A stretch of 55,511 nucleotides of DNA from an uncultured Prevotella sp. (GTDB lineage: Bacteria > Bacteroidota > Bacteroidia > Bacteroidales > Bacteroidaceae). The stretch lies in NCBI GenBank assembly GCA_944320355.1, contig CALUHC010000014.1:1-55511 (forward strand), in the 5' to 3' direction. A model generated the notes under the pieces. It was not told where the DNA came from. It saw only the letters and a list, made by a program, of their open reading frames with translations, and did not search any database. Shown here piece after piece: positions 17,402 to 26,018 of this stretch. Position numbers and translations under genes: made by a program. Within the stretch, counting starts at the first letter, position 1; every line of letters begins with the position of its first letter.

Positions 17402-18067
17402 ATGGACGTAAAGATAGAAGAGTCGTGGCGACAGCACATAGGAGCGGAGTTCGACAAGCAGTATTTCATAGACCTCACCAACTTTGTGCGCTCTGAATAC
17501 ATGCACCACACGTGCTACCCGCCCGGCCGGCTGATATTCAACGCCTTCAACCTATGCCCGTTTGACAGCGTGAAGGTGGTGATAATAGGGCAAGACCCAT
17601 ACCACGAGCCGGGGCAGGCCCACGGGCTCAGCTTCTCGGTGAACAGCGGAGTGGCCTTCCCGCCGTCGCTCGTCAACATATTCAAGGAGATAGAACTCGA
17701 TCTCGGCAAACCGATGCCGGCATCCGGCGACCTTACCCGCTGGGCGCGGCAAGGCGTGCTCCTGCTCAACGCCACGCTCACCGTGCGCGCCCACCAGGCC
17801 GCCAGCCACCAGCGCAAGGGATGGGAAGAGTTCACCGACGCGGCCATACGCGCCCTCAACACCGACCGCGACAACCTCGTGTTCATACTCTGGGGCGGCT
17901 ACGCGCGCTCAAAGGCCGCCCTCATAGACGCCTCGCGCCACCTCGTCCTGCAGTCTGTCCACCCCTCGCCACTGTCGGCCAACCGCGGCGGATGGTTCGG
18001 CAACCACCACTTCTCGCGCGCCAACGCATACCTGGCCGAGCACGGGCAGACACCGATAGAATGGTAG
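17402..18067 (+). CDS. ung: Uracil-DNA glycosylase (family 1)
   Basis: Ung (221 residues) removes uracil from DNA as the first step of base-excision repair. The water-activating loop GQDPYHEPGQAHGLSFSV has its Asp at residue 65. GVLLLNATLTVRAHQAASH and the DNA-intercalation loop HPSPLSANRGGWFGNHHF are intact. Translation from the ATG at 17402 (MDVKIEESW) fits the family; the upstream extension runs over the promoter. It is a single gene. Confidence 0.98.
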   Translation: MDVKIEESWRQHIGAEFDKQYFIDLTNFVRSEYMHHTCYPPGRLIFNAFNLCPFDSVKVVIIGQDPYHEPGQAHGLSFSVNSGVAFPPSLVNIFKEIELDLGKPMPASGDLTRWARQGVLLLNATLTVRAHQAASHQRKGWEEFTDAAIRALNTDRDNLVFILWGGYARSKAALIDASRHLVLQSVHPSPLSANRGGWFGNHHFSRANAYLAEHGQTPIEW

Positions 18068-18241
18068 GAGAAAGGGAAAAGCTAAAAATCAAAAGTCAAA
18101 AAAACAAGCGGAATGGGGGTAAGAATCAGGAATTGAGAATTAAGAAAATATGTGATTGTGGCGGAACGAAAGGCAAAAAGGGTATAAAGAACGCTGTATG
18201 AAGAAAACGAAAACCGCAGAAATGCTTCCACAACAAAAGCA
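18068..18241. other. AT-rich spacer after ung
   Basis: A purine-rich low-complexity stretch with an AATTGAGAATTAAG word (about 18132-18145). No gene or clear terminator. Confidence 0.35.
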
Positions 18242-18455
18242 AATCATACCTCTGCACCTCTCACTCTGAGCCCATAACTCAAGGTAATCATACCTCTACA
18301 CTCATCACTCTGAACTCATAACTCAAGGTAATCATACCTCTACACTCATCACTCTGAACCCACAACTCAAGGTAATCATACCTCTACACTCATCACTCTG
18401 AACTCATAACTCAAGGTAATCATACCTCTACACTCATCACTCTGAACTCTAAACT
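18242..18455 (+). repeat. 44-bp tandem repeat in the leader of the DUF3109 gene
   Basis: Five units start at 18242, 18286, 18330, 18374 and 18418, exactly 44 bp apart. Each begins AATCATACCTCT(A/G)CAC, and they differ by few bases. The last, partial unit ends about 8 bp before the ATG at 18463. The same word is found, inverted and in frame, inside leuS (27349-27372 and 27495-27518). Confidence 0.9.
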
Positions 18456-18462
18456 GAAAGGA

Positions 18463-19065
18463 ATGCAACTACCACCGATACTCCAGATAGGCGACGTATT
18501 GCTGTCGGCCGACATCTTCACCGAATGCTTCTGCTGCGACCTCGACGCGTGCCACGGCGCGTGCTGCGTGGAGGGCGAGGCCGGCGCGCCTGTTACGCTC
18601 GACGAGATAGCCGCCATTGAGGATGCGCTCGACGACGTTTGGGCCGAACTCTCGGCAGGGGCGCAGGCCGTGATAGACCGCAACGGCGTGGCCTGCACCG
18701 ACCCCGAAGGCGAGCTTGTGACCACAATCGTGGGCGGACGCGACTGCGTTTTCACCTGCCACGAGCGCGGTTGCTGCCTCTGCACGCTCGAAAAGGCATA
18801 CCGCAACGGGCGCACCCGCTTCTGCAAACCCATAAGCTGCGCCCTCTATCCCATACGCGAAAAGGTGTTTGCCGACGGCACCGTGGGGCTCAACTACCAC
18901 CGCTGGGCCGTGTGCAAGCCCGCCGTGGCCAAGGGGCGCGAGCTGAAGCTGCCGCTGTACAGGTTCCTGCGCGAGCCTCTCGTGCGCCGTTTCGGCAGCG
19001 AGTGGTATGCCGAATTGCTTGCCGTGGCCGACGAACTGCGCCGCCAGGGCATGATAGCCGTCTGA
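18463..19065 (+). CDS. DUF3109 family cysteine-rich protein
   Basis: This 200-residue protein has the DUF3109 pattern: an N-terminal CFCCDLDACHGACC cluster (about residues 22-35), CVFTCHERGCCLCTLEKAY near 95-115, FCKPISCALYPIR and a late Cys at CKPA. So many paired cysteines suggest binding of an Fe-S cluster or zinc, but the family has no known reaction. AAGGA sits just before the ATG. The 5' leader is the 44-bp tandem repeat, which could affect expression if the copy number varies. Confidence 0.9.
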   Translation: MQLPPILQIGDVLLSADIFTECFCCDLDACHGACCVEGEAGAPVTLDEIAAIEDALDDVWAELSAGAQAVIDRNGVACTDPEGELVTTIVGGRDCVFTCHERGCCLCTLEKAYRNGRTRFCKPISCALYPIREKVFADGTVGLNYHRWAVCKPAVAKGRELKLPLYRFLREPLVRRFGSEWYAELLAVADELRRQGMIAV

Positions 19066-19092
19066 CTGACGGACGCCCGCAGCCACGCGGCG

Positions 19093-19992
19093 TCACCCGC
19101 CCGTGCCGTTGTTCCTCACCTTGCGATACTCCGTGGGCGACACTCCCGTGTGCTCCTTGAAGAACTTCCCGAAGAACGACTGGTTGGGAAAGCTCATCTC
19201 TGTGGCTATCTCCTTTATGCTCTTGGCTGTGTTACGCAGCCTGAGCTTTATCTCAAAGATGACATATTTGTCTATCCACTCGTTGGGAGTGCACTTGCTC
19301 GCGCTCTTGATGGAGTCGGCAAGGTACTTCGGCGAGATGCACATCCGGTCGGCATACCACGCCACCCTCCGCTCACTCTTGAAGTTCTGCTCCACCAGCA
19401 TGATGAAATTGGCGAATATGGCATCGGCTCTCGGCTGCCTGTCCTTGGCCGCCTGCGCCTTGAACACCGTGCCTCCGAGGTCGTAGAACATGGCCTGTAT
19501 GAGAGCCTGCACCACGTGGCGGCGAAAGCGGTTGGCCCTGTCGGCGGTCTTGGCTTTCAGCAACTCAAAGTAGCTCTTGTATATGTCGGTCTCGCGCTGG
19601 GCCAGCCTCACCACCGGATGCGTCCTCGACAGGAGCAGCATGGACGACAAGTCGCTGACGTTGCGCATGGTGTCGTAAAAGAACGAGGTGGTCATCATCA
19701 TGCAAAGCCCGTTGAAGTCGGGGCTCACCTCATACTCGTCAATCACGTGCCCCTCGGGAATCAGTATTATGTCGTTGCTCTCAATGACGCACTTCTGCGC
19801 GTCGATGGTGAGCGACGCTGTGCCTTCCGTGCACAGGCTGACAAGCAGGAAGCCCATGCGCATGGGGCCGCCGTTGGCCGGCGGCTCGTTCATCCGGTCC
19901 CAAAACAGGATATCCGTGTCTATGGCCTCGGCGTTCCTCAGCTCTTCCTTCGCGGCGCAGAGGTCGGTCTCTGGTATCTTTACGTTGTCCAT
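19093..19992 (-). CDS. AraC-family transcriptional regulator
   Basis: From the ATG at 19992 (MDNVKIPETDL) the protein has 299 residues. An N-terminal cupin-like sensing part contains SLTIDAQKCVIESNDIILIP and EGHVIDEYEV. The C-terminal two-helix-turn-helix AraC domain has RMCISPKYLADSIKSASK and SIKEIATEMSFPNQSFFGKF, then FKEHTGVSPTEYRKVR. An in-frame ATG at 20025 is possible. A promoter is seen at 20142-20173. The neighbouring plus-strand phosphoesterase/OMP pair is divergent and a plausible target, but this is only inferred. Confidence 0.94.
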   Translation of the reverse strand: MDNVKIPETDLCAAKEELRNAEAIDTDILFWDRMNEPPANGGPMRMGFLLVSLCTEGTASLTIDAQKCVIESNDIILIPEGHVIDEYEVSPDFNGLCMMMTTSFFYDTMRNVSDLSSMLLLSRTHPVVRLAQRETDIYKSYFELLKAKTADRANRFRRHVVQALIQAMFYDLGGTVFKAQAAKDRQPRADAIFANFIMLVEQNFKSERRVAWYADRMCISPKYLADSIKSASKCTPNEWIDKYVIFEIKLRLRNTAKSIKEIATEMSFPNQSFFGKFFKEHTGVSPTEYRKVRNNGTGG

Positions 19993-20141
19993 CAGTGTCG
20001 TTTTTAAGTGAATGGGGGCTGCCATGACCGCGGCCGAAGCCCGTCCCGGCGGCCGTGGCGGCGGTTGCCAGAAAGCAAAGACAATGCAAACGAGAGGAAT
20101 GAAAACCTGTTTTCATATTCCCGAGCGCAGCTTATCTTCTG

Positions 20142-20173
20142 CAAAGATAAGCACTTTCTGCCATTTAGGACAA
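20142..20173 (-). promoter_or_regulatory. Promoter of the AraC regulator gene
   Basis: On the minus strand TTG (20171-20173) lies 21 bp before TATCTTTG (20142-20149). It is divergent from the promoter at 20214-20244, leaving about 40 bp in which both could be controlled. Confidence 0.65.
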
Positions 20174-20213
20174 TGAAAGCGAGTTAACGAACACGAAAAA
20201 CATTTTATGTATA

Positions 20214-20244
20214 TTGAGTTTATGGGCGAATCTGCTTACCTTTG
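20214..20244 (+). promoter_or_regulatory. Promoter of the metallophosphoesterase gene
   Basis: TTG (20214-20216), 20 bp, TACCTTTG (20237-20244). It overlaps the possible TTG start at 20242, which supports the ATG at 20263 as the real start and predicts a very short leader. Confidence 0.7.
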
Positions 20245-20262
20245 CAGTCTCACAATCCATTC

Positions 20263-21081
20263 ATGGCAACATACGATTTCATACGGGTTCCGCTGGCCGC
20301 GGTGCTCGCCTTGGCCCTCGCCGCCTGCGACGGTGTGTTCGACTACCACCCATACGACGTGCGCTTCGACGGCGAGACGGGCATCAACAAGACCAACATC
20401 AGCCGCATAGAGGCTGGCTTACGCGACAGTGACACGCTGCGCGTGGCATTCATCTCCGACAGCCACGGCTGGTATTCGGACACGGAGGACATGGTGGCCG
20501 ACATCAACCGCCGCGGCGAGGCCGACTTCGCAATACACCTCGGCGACCTCACCGACTGCGCCACCACCAAGGAGTTTGTGTGGCAGCGCGACGTCCTCAG
20601 CGCCCTGACTGTGCCGTATGTGGCGCTGCTGGGCAACCATGACTGCCTCGGAACGGGCGAAGAGACATACGGACTGATGTACGGCGAGAGCAACTTCAGC
20701 TTCATCGCATCCCGCACCAAGTTCGTATGCCTGAACACCAACGCCACCGAGTACGACTACGTGGCGGCAAACCCCGACTTCAACTATATCGAACAGCAGT
20801 GGACCGAGGACTCCACGATGTTTGACCGGACCGTGGTATGCATGCACGCCGCGCCGTACAGCGACCAGTTCAACAACAACGTGGCCAAGCCTTTTGAGCA
20901 CTATGTGCTGCAGTTTCCCGGCCTGCAGTGTTGCGTCTACGGCCACGACCACCGCCTTGCGTCCTCCGATATATTCGGTGACGGCGTGATGTACTACGGC
21001 GTTGACTGCGCCGAGCACCGCTCGTACCTGTTGTTCACCTTCACACCCGACGGATATGACTATGAGATTGTTCGCTTTTAG
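20263..21081 (+). CDS. Metallophosphoesterase lipoprotein
   Basis: The 272-residue protein has a lipoprotein signal with a LAAC lipobox (Cys22). The full calcineurin-like metal-binding set follows: ISDSHG (64-69), GDLTD (94-98), GNHD (124-127), MHAAPY and YGHDHR. It should be anchored in the membrane facing the periplasm and hydrolyse a phosphoester; the substrate is unknown. The gene overlaps the next one by 20 bp (21062-21081), so the two are probably coupled. Confidence 0.9.
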   Translation: MATYDFIRVPLAAVLALALAACDGVFDYHPYDVRFDGETGINKTNISRIEAGLRDSDTLRVAFISDSHGWYSDTEDMVADINRRGEADFAIHLGDLTDCATTKEFVWQRDVLSALTVPYVALLGNHDCLGTGEETYGLMYGESNFSFIASRTKFVCLNTNATEYDYVAANPDFNYIEQQWTEDSTMFDRTVVCMHAAPYSDQFNNNVAKPFEHYVLQFPGLQCCVYGHDHRLASSDIFGDGVMYYGVDCAEHRSYLLFTFTPDGYDYEIVRF

Positions 21082-21805
21082 CCTGCCCGCAGCCCTGCTG
21101 GCGTGCATGCCACTGGCAGCCTCAGCCACAACAAACGCCGCTGCCGACACCTGCGCCGCGTGCAGCGGGGTGGCTGGCACAGCCGCAGACAGCGCCATAA
21201 GCGAGGTGACTGACACGGCCGACCACCAATTCCTGCTCACGCGCTACGACCACCGGGTGCACCGTTACCGCAGCCGCTGGCAGAGCCTGATACCGACCCA
21301 GACCGTGATGCAGTTCGCCGGGAACATGGGCCTGCTGTCTTTCGGAGTGGGATGGGAGTACGGCCGGCGCAAGCAATGGGAGACCCACCTGCTCTTCGGC
21401 TTCCTGCCGAAGTACGGCAGCAGCCGCCCCAAGACCACGATGACGCTCAAGGAGAACTTCATTCCGTGGAGCATATACCTCAAGCGGGGATGGTCTGTAG
21501 AGCCGCTCACGGTCGGGCTGTACTTCAACACAGTGTTCGGCGACGAGTTCTGGAAGAGCCAACCGGCTCGCTATCCCGACAGCTACTACCCTTTTCTGTC
21601 CACAAAGATACGCCTGAACGTGTTCGCCGGGCAGCGCGTGGAGCTCACGCTGCCGCACAACCGGCGCAAGTTTGTGAAGAGCATCACGGCCTTCTACGAG
21701 CTGAGCACGTGCGACCTGTGGATACGCGCGCTCGTTCAAGACAGTCATGTGCGCCTCACTGACATATTCGGGCTGTCGCTCGGACTGAAGTTCCAGATAT
21801 TCTGA
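21062..21805 (+). CDS. Putative outer-membrane protein
   Basis: The start at 21062 (MRLFAFSLPAALLACMPLAA) gives a 247-residue protein with a signal peptide. Alternating aromatic/hydrophobic strands suggest a beta-barrel: LLSFGVGWEYGRRKQWETHL, YLKRGWSVEPLTVGLYFNTV, LTDIFGLSLGLKFQIF. It ends in Phe, as many outer-membrane barrels do. I recognise no named family. Its overlap with the phosphoesterase suggests they work together at the envelope. Confidence 0.75.
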   Translation: MRLFAFSLPAALLACMPLAASATTNAAADTCAACSGVAGTAADSAISEVTDTADHQFLLTRYDHRVHRYRSRWQSLIPTQTVMQFAGNMGLLSFGVGWEYGRRKQWETHLLFGFLPKYGSSRPKTTMTLKENFIPWSIYLKRGWSVEPLTVGLYFNTVFGDEFWKSQPARYPDSYYPFLSTKIRLNVFAGQRVELTLPHNRRKFVKSITAFYELSTCDLWIRALVQDSHVRLTDIFGLSLGLKFQIF

Positions 21806-21808
21806 GAA

Positions 21809-21916
21809 ATTAAGAGTTATGAATTAAGAATTAAGAAAGAATGCCTCTTTGAATGAAAGTGTGCCTTGCTGTCAACAAAAGCATTCTTTCTTAATTCTTA
21901 ATTCATAACTCTTAAT
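21809..21916. terminator. Long perfect inverted repeat between convergent genes
   Basis: Arms of 36 bp at 21809-21844 and 21881-21916 are perfect complements around a 36-base loop. They are built from AATTAAGAATTA words. It separates the OMP gene from the convergent PAP2 gene and could end transcription from both sides. Confidence 0.75.
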
Positions 21917-21945
21917 TCTTAATTCATAACTTTTAACTTCCCTTC

Positions 21946-22707
21946 TCATATTCCCACGCTCACGCACAGGGCATAGCCGCCGTCGGTGTAGGCGGGCACG
22001 GCCGTGAGTGTCATGCCGCTTTTGCGCCTGTGGGCGGTGAAGATGCGTGGATAGAGCCAATAGGCCAGCTTGGTGCTTAGCACGCCTATCGCCGCGCCGG
22101 CCACCACGTCATTAACCCAATGGCGGTCGTTGTATATGCGCAGCAGGCCTGTGGCCGTGGCCACGGCATAGCCCGCGTAGCCTATGAGCGGCTCCGTGCG
22201 CCCGTATTCCTGCCACAGGAACTCGGCGCCCATGAACGCCGTGGCCGTGTGTCCCGACGGAAACGAGTTGCGCGCGGGGCTGTCGGGGCGCTGTTCGCCC
22301 ACGGCTGCCTTCATGCCGTTAACGGCAATGCCCATCGTGGCGTAGGCCATGGCAAGAATGGCGGTGCGGTTCCAGAAGCGGTGCTCGCCCCTCAGTCCGC
22401 ACAAGTTGAGGCCGTAGACGGCCACCATCGGCGCGTACTGCATATAGTCGTCGGCCTTCAGCTTGCACCGCCCGCCGCCCGAGAGGGCCTTCTGCGCGTC
22501 GCGCCGCAGGCCGCCCGCCCAGCCGTCGCCGGCCATAAGAGCCGCCACGCCCACGGCGGCTGCGGGAACAATGACTTCAACAGGTTTGATCTTGTGCGTG
22601 TAGCCACAGGCATACACGCTGTCGCCCTGCGCCCGCGCGGGCACACCGACGACGGCAAGGGACAGCGCCACCGGCACCGCCCTTGCAGCATTGAGCTTGC
22701 ATCTCAT
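21946..22707 (-). CDS. PAP2-superfamily membrane phosphatase
   Basis: From the ATG at 22707 the product is 253 residues with a signal peptide or first membrane helix. The three phosphatase signatures are intact: KAAVGEQRP, PSGHTA, and the RIYNDRHWVNDVVAG block holding the last His. Such enzymes remove phosphate from lipid carriers or lipid A; the exact substrate is open. The longer frame to 22866 has no signal and crosses other sequence, so it was not used. Confidence 0.93.
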   Translation of the reverse strand: MRCKLNAARAVPVALSLAVVGVPARAQGDSVYACGYTHKIKPVEVIVPAAAVGVAALMAGDGWAGGLRRDAQKALSGGGRCKLKADDYMQYAPMVAVYGLNLCGLRGEHRFWNRTAILAMAYATMGIAVNGMKAAVGEQRPDSPARNSFPSGHTATAFMGAEFLWQEYGRTEPLIGYAGYAVATATGLLRIYNDRHWVNDVVAGAAIGVLSTKLAYWLYPRIFTAHRRKSGMTLTAVPAYTDGGYALCVSVGI

Positions 22708-23397
22708 TTTCTGCGCTTTTGCTTGGCGCAACCATCCAAACGGTGTCTGTGGGCTTTCCGGAGGCCTGCGGCCCGGACCTTGCAGGATATGAAAATGCGC
22801 AAACGCACCTATCAAATCCTGAGGTCCTAGGAAAACCCACTTATGCCGATAAGTCCGCCTGCGCATAGGCGCAGACGTTCACTGACTTATTCCTCCGGTA
22901 TAAGTTGAATCATGAAATTTCCTAGGTTTCAGGATTTACCGAATAAATAGTAAACGCTCTTGTTAATTATGTATTATGATGTATGTCCGCGTGTATTGTG
23001 CTGCCTTTTCCTTGTTTTTTGTTGTTTGTTGTCGCCGCGCCGGCCCTGCCATTCTTGCCGGCAGCGGGGCGGAGCTTTGCTTGCAGCGGGGCGGCTCCGC
23101 GTGTGCCGTGGCAGGTCTTTGCAGTATGCAAAGATACACATTATTTTCATTATTCGGCATCACGCCGCTGATTTTTTGGCTCAACCAACGCAACATCTGG
23201 TGGCCAATAGCTGGCACGGACAAAAGCGAGGACGGCTTTCCAACCCAAATCCGACATTAAAGGCCATTACGACATGGGCCAAAGACCTGCCTGCCAGCCA
23301 CCCCTAAATGCCATTGCCTGCACTCCTGCACCCCCTTAGCTCCTGTCTATTGAGCCATTGCCTGCACTCCTGCCTACCGCCTCCTGCCTCCTGAAAT
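22708..23397. other. Intergenic region, no supported gene
   Basis: It contains an imperfect inverted repeat with outer arms at 22814-22834 and 22918-22937. A lone TATCTTTG lies on the minus strand at 23129-23136, and an AACCCAAATCCGACATTA word at about 23250 is related to element ends at 51609 and 54937. Short frames here have no promoter-gene logic. Confidence 0.45.
22814..22937. repeat. Candidate palindromic element
   Basis: AAATCCTGAGGTCCTAGGAAA at the left (21 bases, 22814-22834, first 9 and last 9 paired) matches the complement of the right arm TTTCCTAGGTTTCAGGATTT. Inner CTTAT/ATAAG pairs lie within. No target duplication was seen. Confidence 0.5.
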
Positions 23398-23771
23398 TTA
23401 ACACTTCGTTTCCCCTTGAAACAGGAAACGGAAAGCACCGTCAGGCGGATTGTACTGGCAAAAACGCGGCAACGATTTCCGATAGGTGCCGATTCAGATT
23501 GCGAAACGGCACATATCGCATTGCGATACGCCCCGTTTCGCAAGCCTAAACGGCAGGTATTGCAGGCCGTTTTCGGCCAAAATTCGCACATTACGGCGGT
23601 TTTTGGGCGGTTTCTCCGGCGCAAAAGGCTGCACAGCTTCCCAATTTCCGCCCTAACCATTGTGCCTCTCAGCAAGTTACGATTGCACACCCATTTTGGC
23701 GATATTTGCGCCCGGCGGACTTCCGTCCGCGAAAACGCGATTCTCAGAGGGCTTCGCACGATGGCAATTAA
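23398..23771. repeat. Composite repeat element with embedded 22-bp array (copy 1)
   Basis: Aligns along most of its length with 38102-38500. Shared anchors in order: TTTAACACT, CGTTT.CC, GAAACAG.AAACGG, the array, CGGCCAAAA, GCAAA, TGCACAG, GATTGCAC, GCGATATT.GCG, GCGAAAACGCGA, ending AATTAA. It separates PAP2 from the AlbA gene. Confidence 0.75.
23480..23585. repeat. 22-bp palindrome array, locus 3 (5 units)
   Basis: Units start at 23480, 23502, 23524, 23546 and 23568, each 22 bp apart. The 23524 unit is CGATACGCCCCGTTTCG. The last unit (CGTTTTCGGCCAAAA) matches the last unit of locus 5. Confidence 0.82.
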
Positions 23772-24120
23772 CACATTTAACAGACATTAAGCCACAGCGA
23801 ATGCAACAAACAAGTGCAGACTCACAACAAATTAGTCGTCATAGTTGTCACCGCCGACAGCGGTCGCGAACGGATCGCCCGACGGCAACAACAAGACCCG
23901 GCAGCGATGAGGACGACAACCCGCAGACCCGTTGCCGACATTCTCCCGCCCGCAGGCGCACCCCCGCCACGCCGCGCCGCGCCACCTTTTTCGCCCGTTT
24001 CCTTTGCCGTTTGCCCTATTTGTGCTATCTTTGCAAGGACAAAGCCGCACGCGGGAGACTGCGGGCAAGTCCGTTTTGTGCCCTCGTGCATTTGTTTTAA
24101 ACAGCTAAACAGGTTCGGAA
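23772..24120. other. Leader region of the AlbA-type gene
   Basis: No gene is supported. It holds the promoter at 24004-24033 about 90 bp before the start. Confidence 0.4.
24004..24033 (+). promoter_or_regulatory. Promoter of the AlbA-type regulator gene
   Basis: TTG (24004-24006), 19 bp, TATCTTTG (24026-24033): one of the best consensus promoters in the window. Confidence 0.8.
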
Positions 24121-26010
24121 ATGGATTTCGACATATTTGTCACCTCACTGCTTGACGACAACGAAAGCTGCGACCTTGAATACAAGAGCGCGGCAGGCGG
24201 TTTCCCGGGGAGCTTCTGGGACACCTACTCTTCGTTTGCCAACACCCAGGGCGGCACCATAGTTCTTGGTGTAAAGGAGCGGCGGGGCCAATTCACTTTC
24301 GACGGACTCGCTGACGATAAGATAAGAAAATACATCAAGGAGTTCTGGAGTTGCGTCAACAACAAGAACCACGTCAGCGCAAACATAATGAAGGAAGACG
24401 ACGTGGAAGTGGCGGAATACGGTGGAAACAAAATCATATTGTTCAACGTTCCGAGAGCCACAAGGACGCAAAGACCCGTTTACAGAACGACCAACCCGTA
24501 TAACGGCACTTTCAAGAGGAACGACGAGGGCGACTATAAGTGTACCGAGCAGGAGGTGAGGCGAATGTTTGCCGACGCCGACGACTCGTCGCCGAGAGAC
24601 TGCCGTATCCTGAAAGGCTTCACCATGGCCGACATAGACCGCGACTCACTGCGGCAGTACAGGAACATATTCGCATCGGTCAGTCCCGTGCATCCGTGGC
24701 TGGCGTTAGACGACATAGACCTGCTGAGGAAGTTAGGAGGCTACCGCACCGACCGGATAACGGGCGAAGAGGGCCTCACGCTGGCCGCAATGCTCATGTT
24801 CGGCAAGTATGACAGCATAACGGACAACGGCTGTGCGCCCAACTTCTTCCTCGATTACCGCAACGTTCCGGCCGACAATTCGGTTGAAAGGTGGGCAGAC
24901 CGAATATATCCCGATGGCACTTGGGAGGCCAACCTCTTTCAGTTCTACTGGAGGGTGCTGCCAAAGCTGACCGCAGCCCTGCCCAAGCCGTTCAAGATGG
25001 AGAGCAGCCTGAGAATAGACGACACGCCGTCTCACGTGGCGGTAAGGGAGGCACTGGTCAACGCCTTGGTGCATTCAGACTATTCGGAAGACGGCGGCGT
25101 GGTCATAGAGCAGCGCAAGAACATGATAACTTTCTCCAATCCGGGCAATATGCTCATATCCATCTCGCAGTATTATGGCGGGGGTGAGAGCGTGTGCCGG
25201 AACAAATCGCTGCAAAAGATGTTCATGCTCATAGGCACGGCAGAGAAAGCCGGAAGCGGGGTTGACAAGATTCTGGCCGGATGGAAGGAGGAAAACTGGA
25301 AGAAACCATACGTCACCGAAAAGCAGCGCCCCGACCGCGTGATATTGCTTTTGCCCATGGAGAGTCTCCTGCCGGCGCAGAACGTAAGGGAGCTGGCCAG
25401 GATGTTTGGTGAAAAAGCCGTCCACATGAATTATAACAAGCTGTCAACCCTCTCGACGTGTTACACGGAAGGGATGGTGACCAACGCCCGACTGAAAGAC
25501 CTCTTGCCCCTGCACAGTGCCGATATAACCAAAATGCTGAGGGAATTGAGCCTCGACGGCTTCCTTGTTTCGTACGGAACAGGCCGCGGAACGAAGTATC
25601 GCATCAACCAAAAGGTTGACACCTCGGATGATGAAAAGGTTGAAAGCTTGGGCCAAAAGGTTGAAAGCTCGGACGTAAAGGTTGACACCTCGGATGATGA
25701 AAAGGTTGAAAGCTCGGGCCAAAAGGTTGAAAGCTCGGGGCAAAAGGTTGAAAGCTCGGACGAGGAAACCAACATAACTGATAACACAAGGCTGCAACCG
25801 AGAAGCAAAAAGTTGGAGCTGCTGATAATAGAAAGTGCACAAGAATTTATCACGGTAGAGGAGATTGCCAACAAAGTAGGGCGCAGAGCATGGTATCTTA
25901 GGAACAAAGTGCTGCCGAGGATGATAGCGGAGGGAAAGATGGAGAGGCTCTACCAGTCGAGCACTCACCCCAAACAGAAATATAAGGCGAAACAAATAAA
26001 AACGACATAA
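24121..26010 (+). CDS. AlbA_2/Schlafen-type ATP-binding regulator
   Basis: This 629-residue protein starts with an AlbA_2 (Schlafen-type) domain: [20 protein letters not shown], then [13 protein letters not shown] (about residues 15-58). A GHKL-like ATPase part follows ([16 protein letters not shown] near 308-323, NPGNMLI, and [11 protein letters not shown]). A winged-helix part ([20 protein letters not shown]) precedes a hydrophilic linker of in-frame repeats KVESSGQ / KVDTSDDE (about 497-549). A second helix-turn-helix-like end follows ([20 protein letters not shown]). Such proteins are usually called putative transcriptional regulators; their target is unknown and a defence role is possible but unproven. 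leuS begins 8 bp later. Confidence 0.9.
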   Translation: MDFDIFVTSLLDDNESCDLEYKSAAGGFPGSFWDTYSSFANTQGGTIVLGVKERRGQFTFDGLADDKIRKYIKEFWSCVNNKNHVSANIMKEDDVEVAEYGGNKIILFNVPRATRTQRPVYRTTNPYNGTFKRNDEGDYKCTEQEVRRMFADADDSSPRDCRILKGFTMADIDRDSLRQYRNIFASVSPVHPWLALDDIDLLRKLGGYRTDRITGEEGLTLAAMLMFGKYDSITDNGCAPNFFLDYRNVPADNSVERWADRIYPDGTWEANLFQFYWRVLPKLTAALPKPFKMESSLRIDDTPSHVAVREALVNALVHSDYSEDGGVVIEQRKNMITFSNPGNMLISISQYYGGGESVCRNKSLQKMFMLIGTAEKAGSGVDKILAGWKEENWKKPYVTEKQRPDRVILLLPMESLLPAQNVRELARMFGEKAVHMNYNKLSTLSTCYTEGMVTNARLKDLLPLHSADITKMLRELSLDGFLVSYGTGRGTKYRINQKVDTSDDEKVESLGQKVESSDVKVDTSDDEKVESSGQKVESSGQKVESSDEETNITDNTRLQPRSKKLELLIIESAQEFITVEEIANKVGRRAWYLRNKVLPRMIAEGKMERLYQSSTHPKQKYKAKQIKTT

Positions 26011-26018
26011 AGAAAGTG

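Noticed and set aside
18242-18455. 44-bp tandem repeat as CRISPR
   Set aside because: The units are contiguous with no unique spacers.
22960-23307. Small hydrophobic ORFs after the PAP2 gene
   Set aside because: Overlapping frames in several phases, no RBS or promoter in the right place, no recognisable family.
23660-24100. 146-codon plus frame before the AlbA-type gene
   Set aside because: Arg/Thr/Pro-rich artefact lying over the composite repeat and the promoter at 24004-24033.
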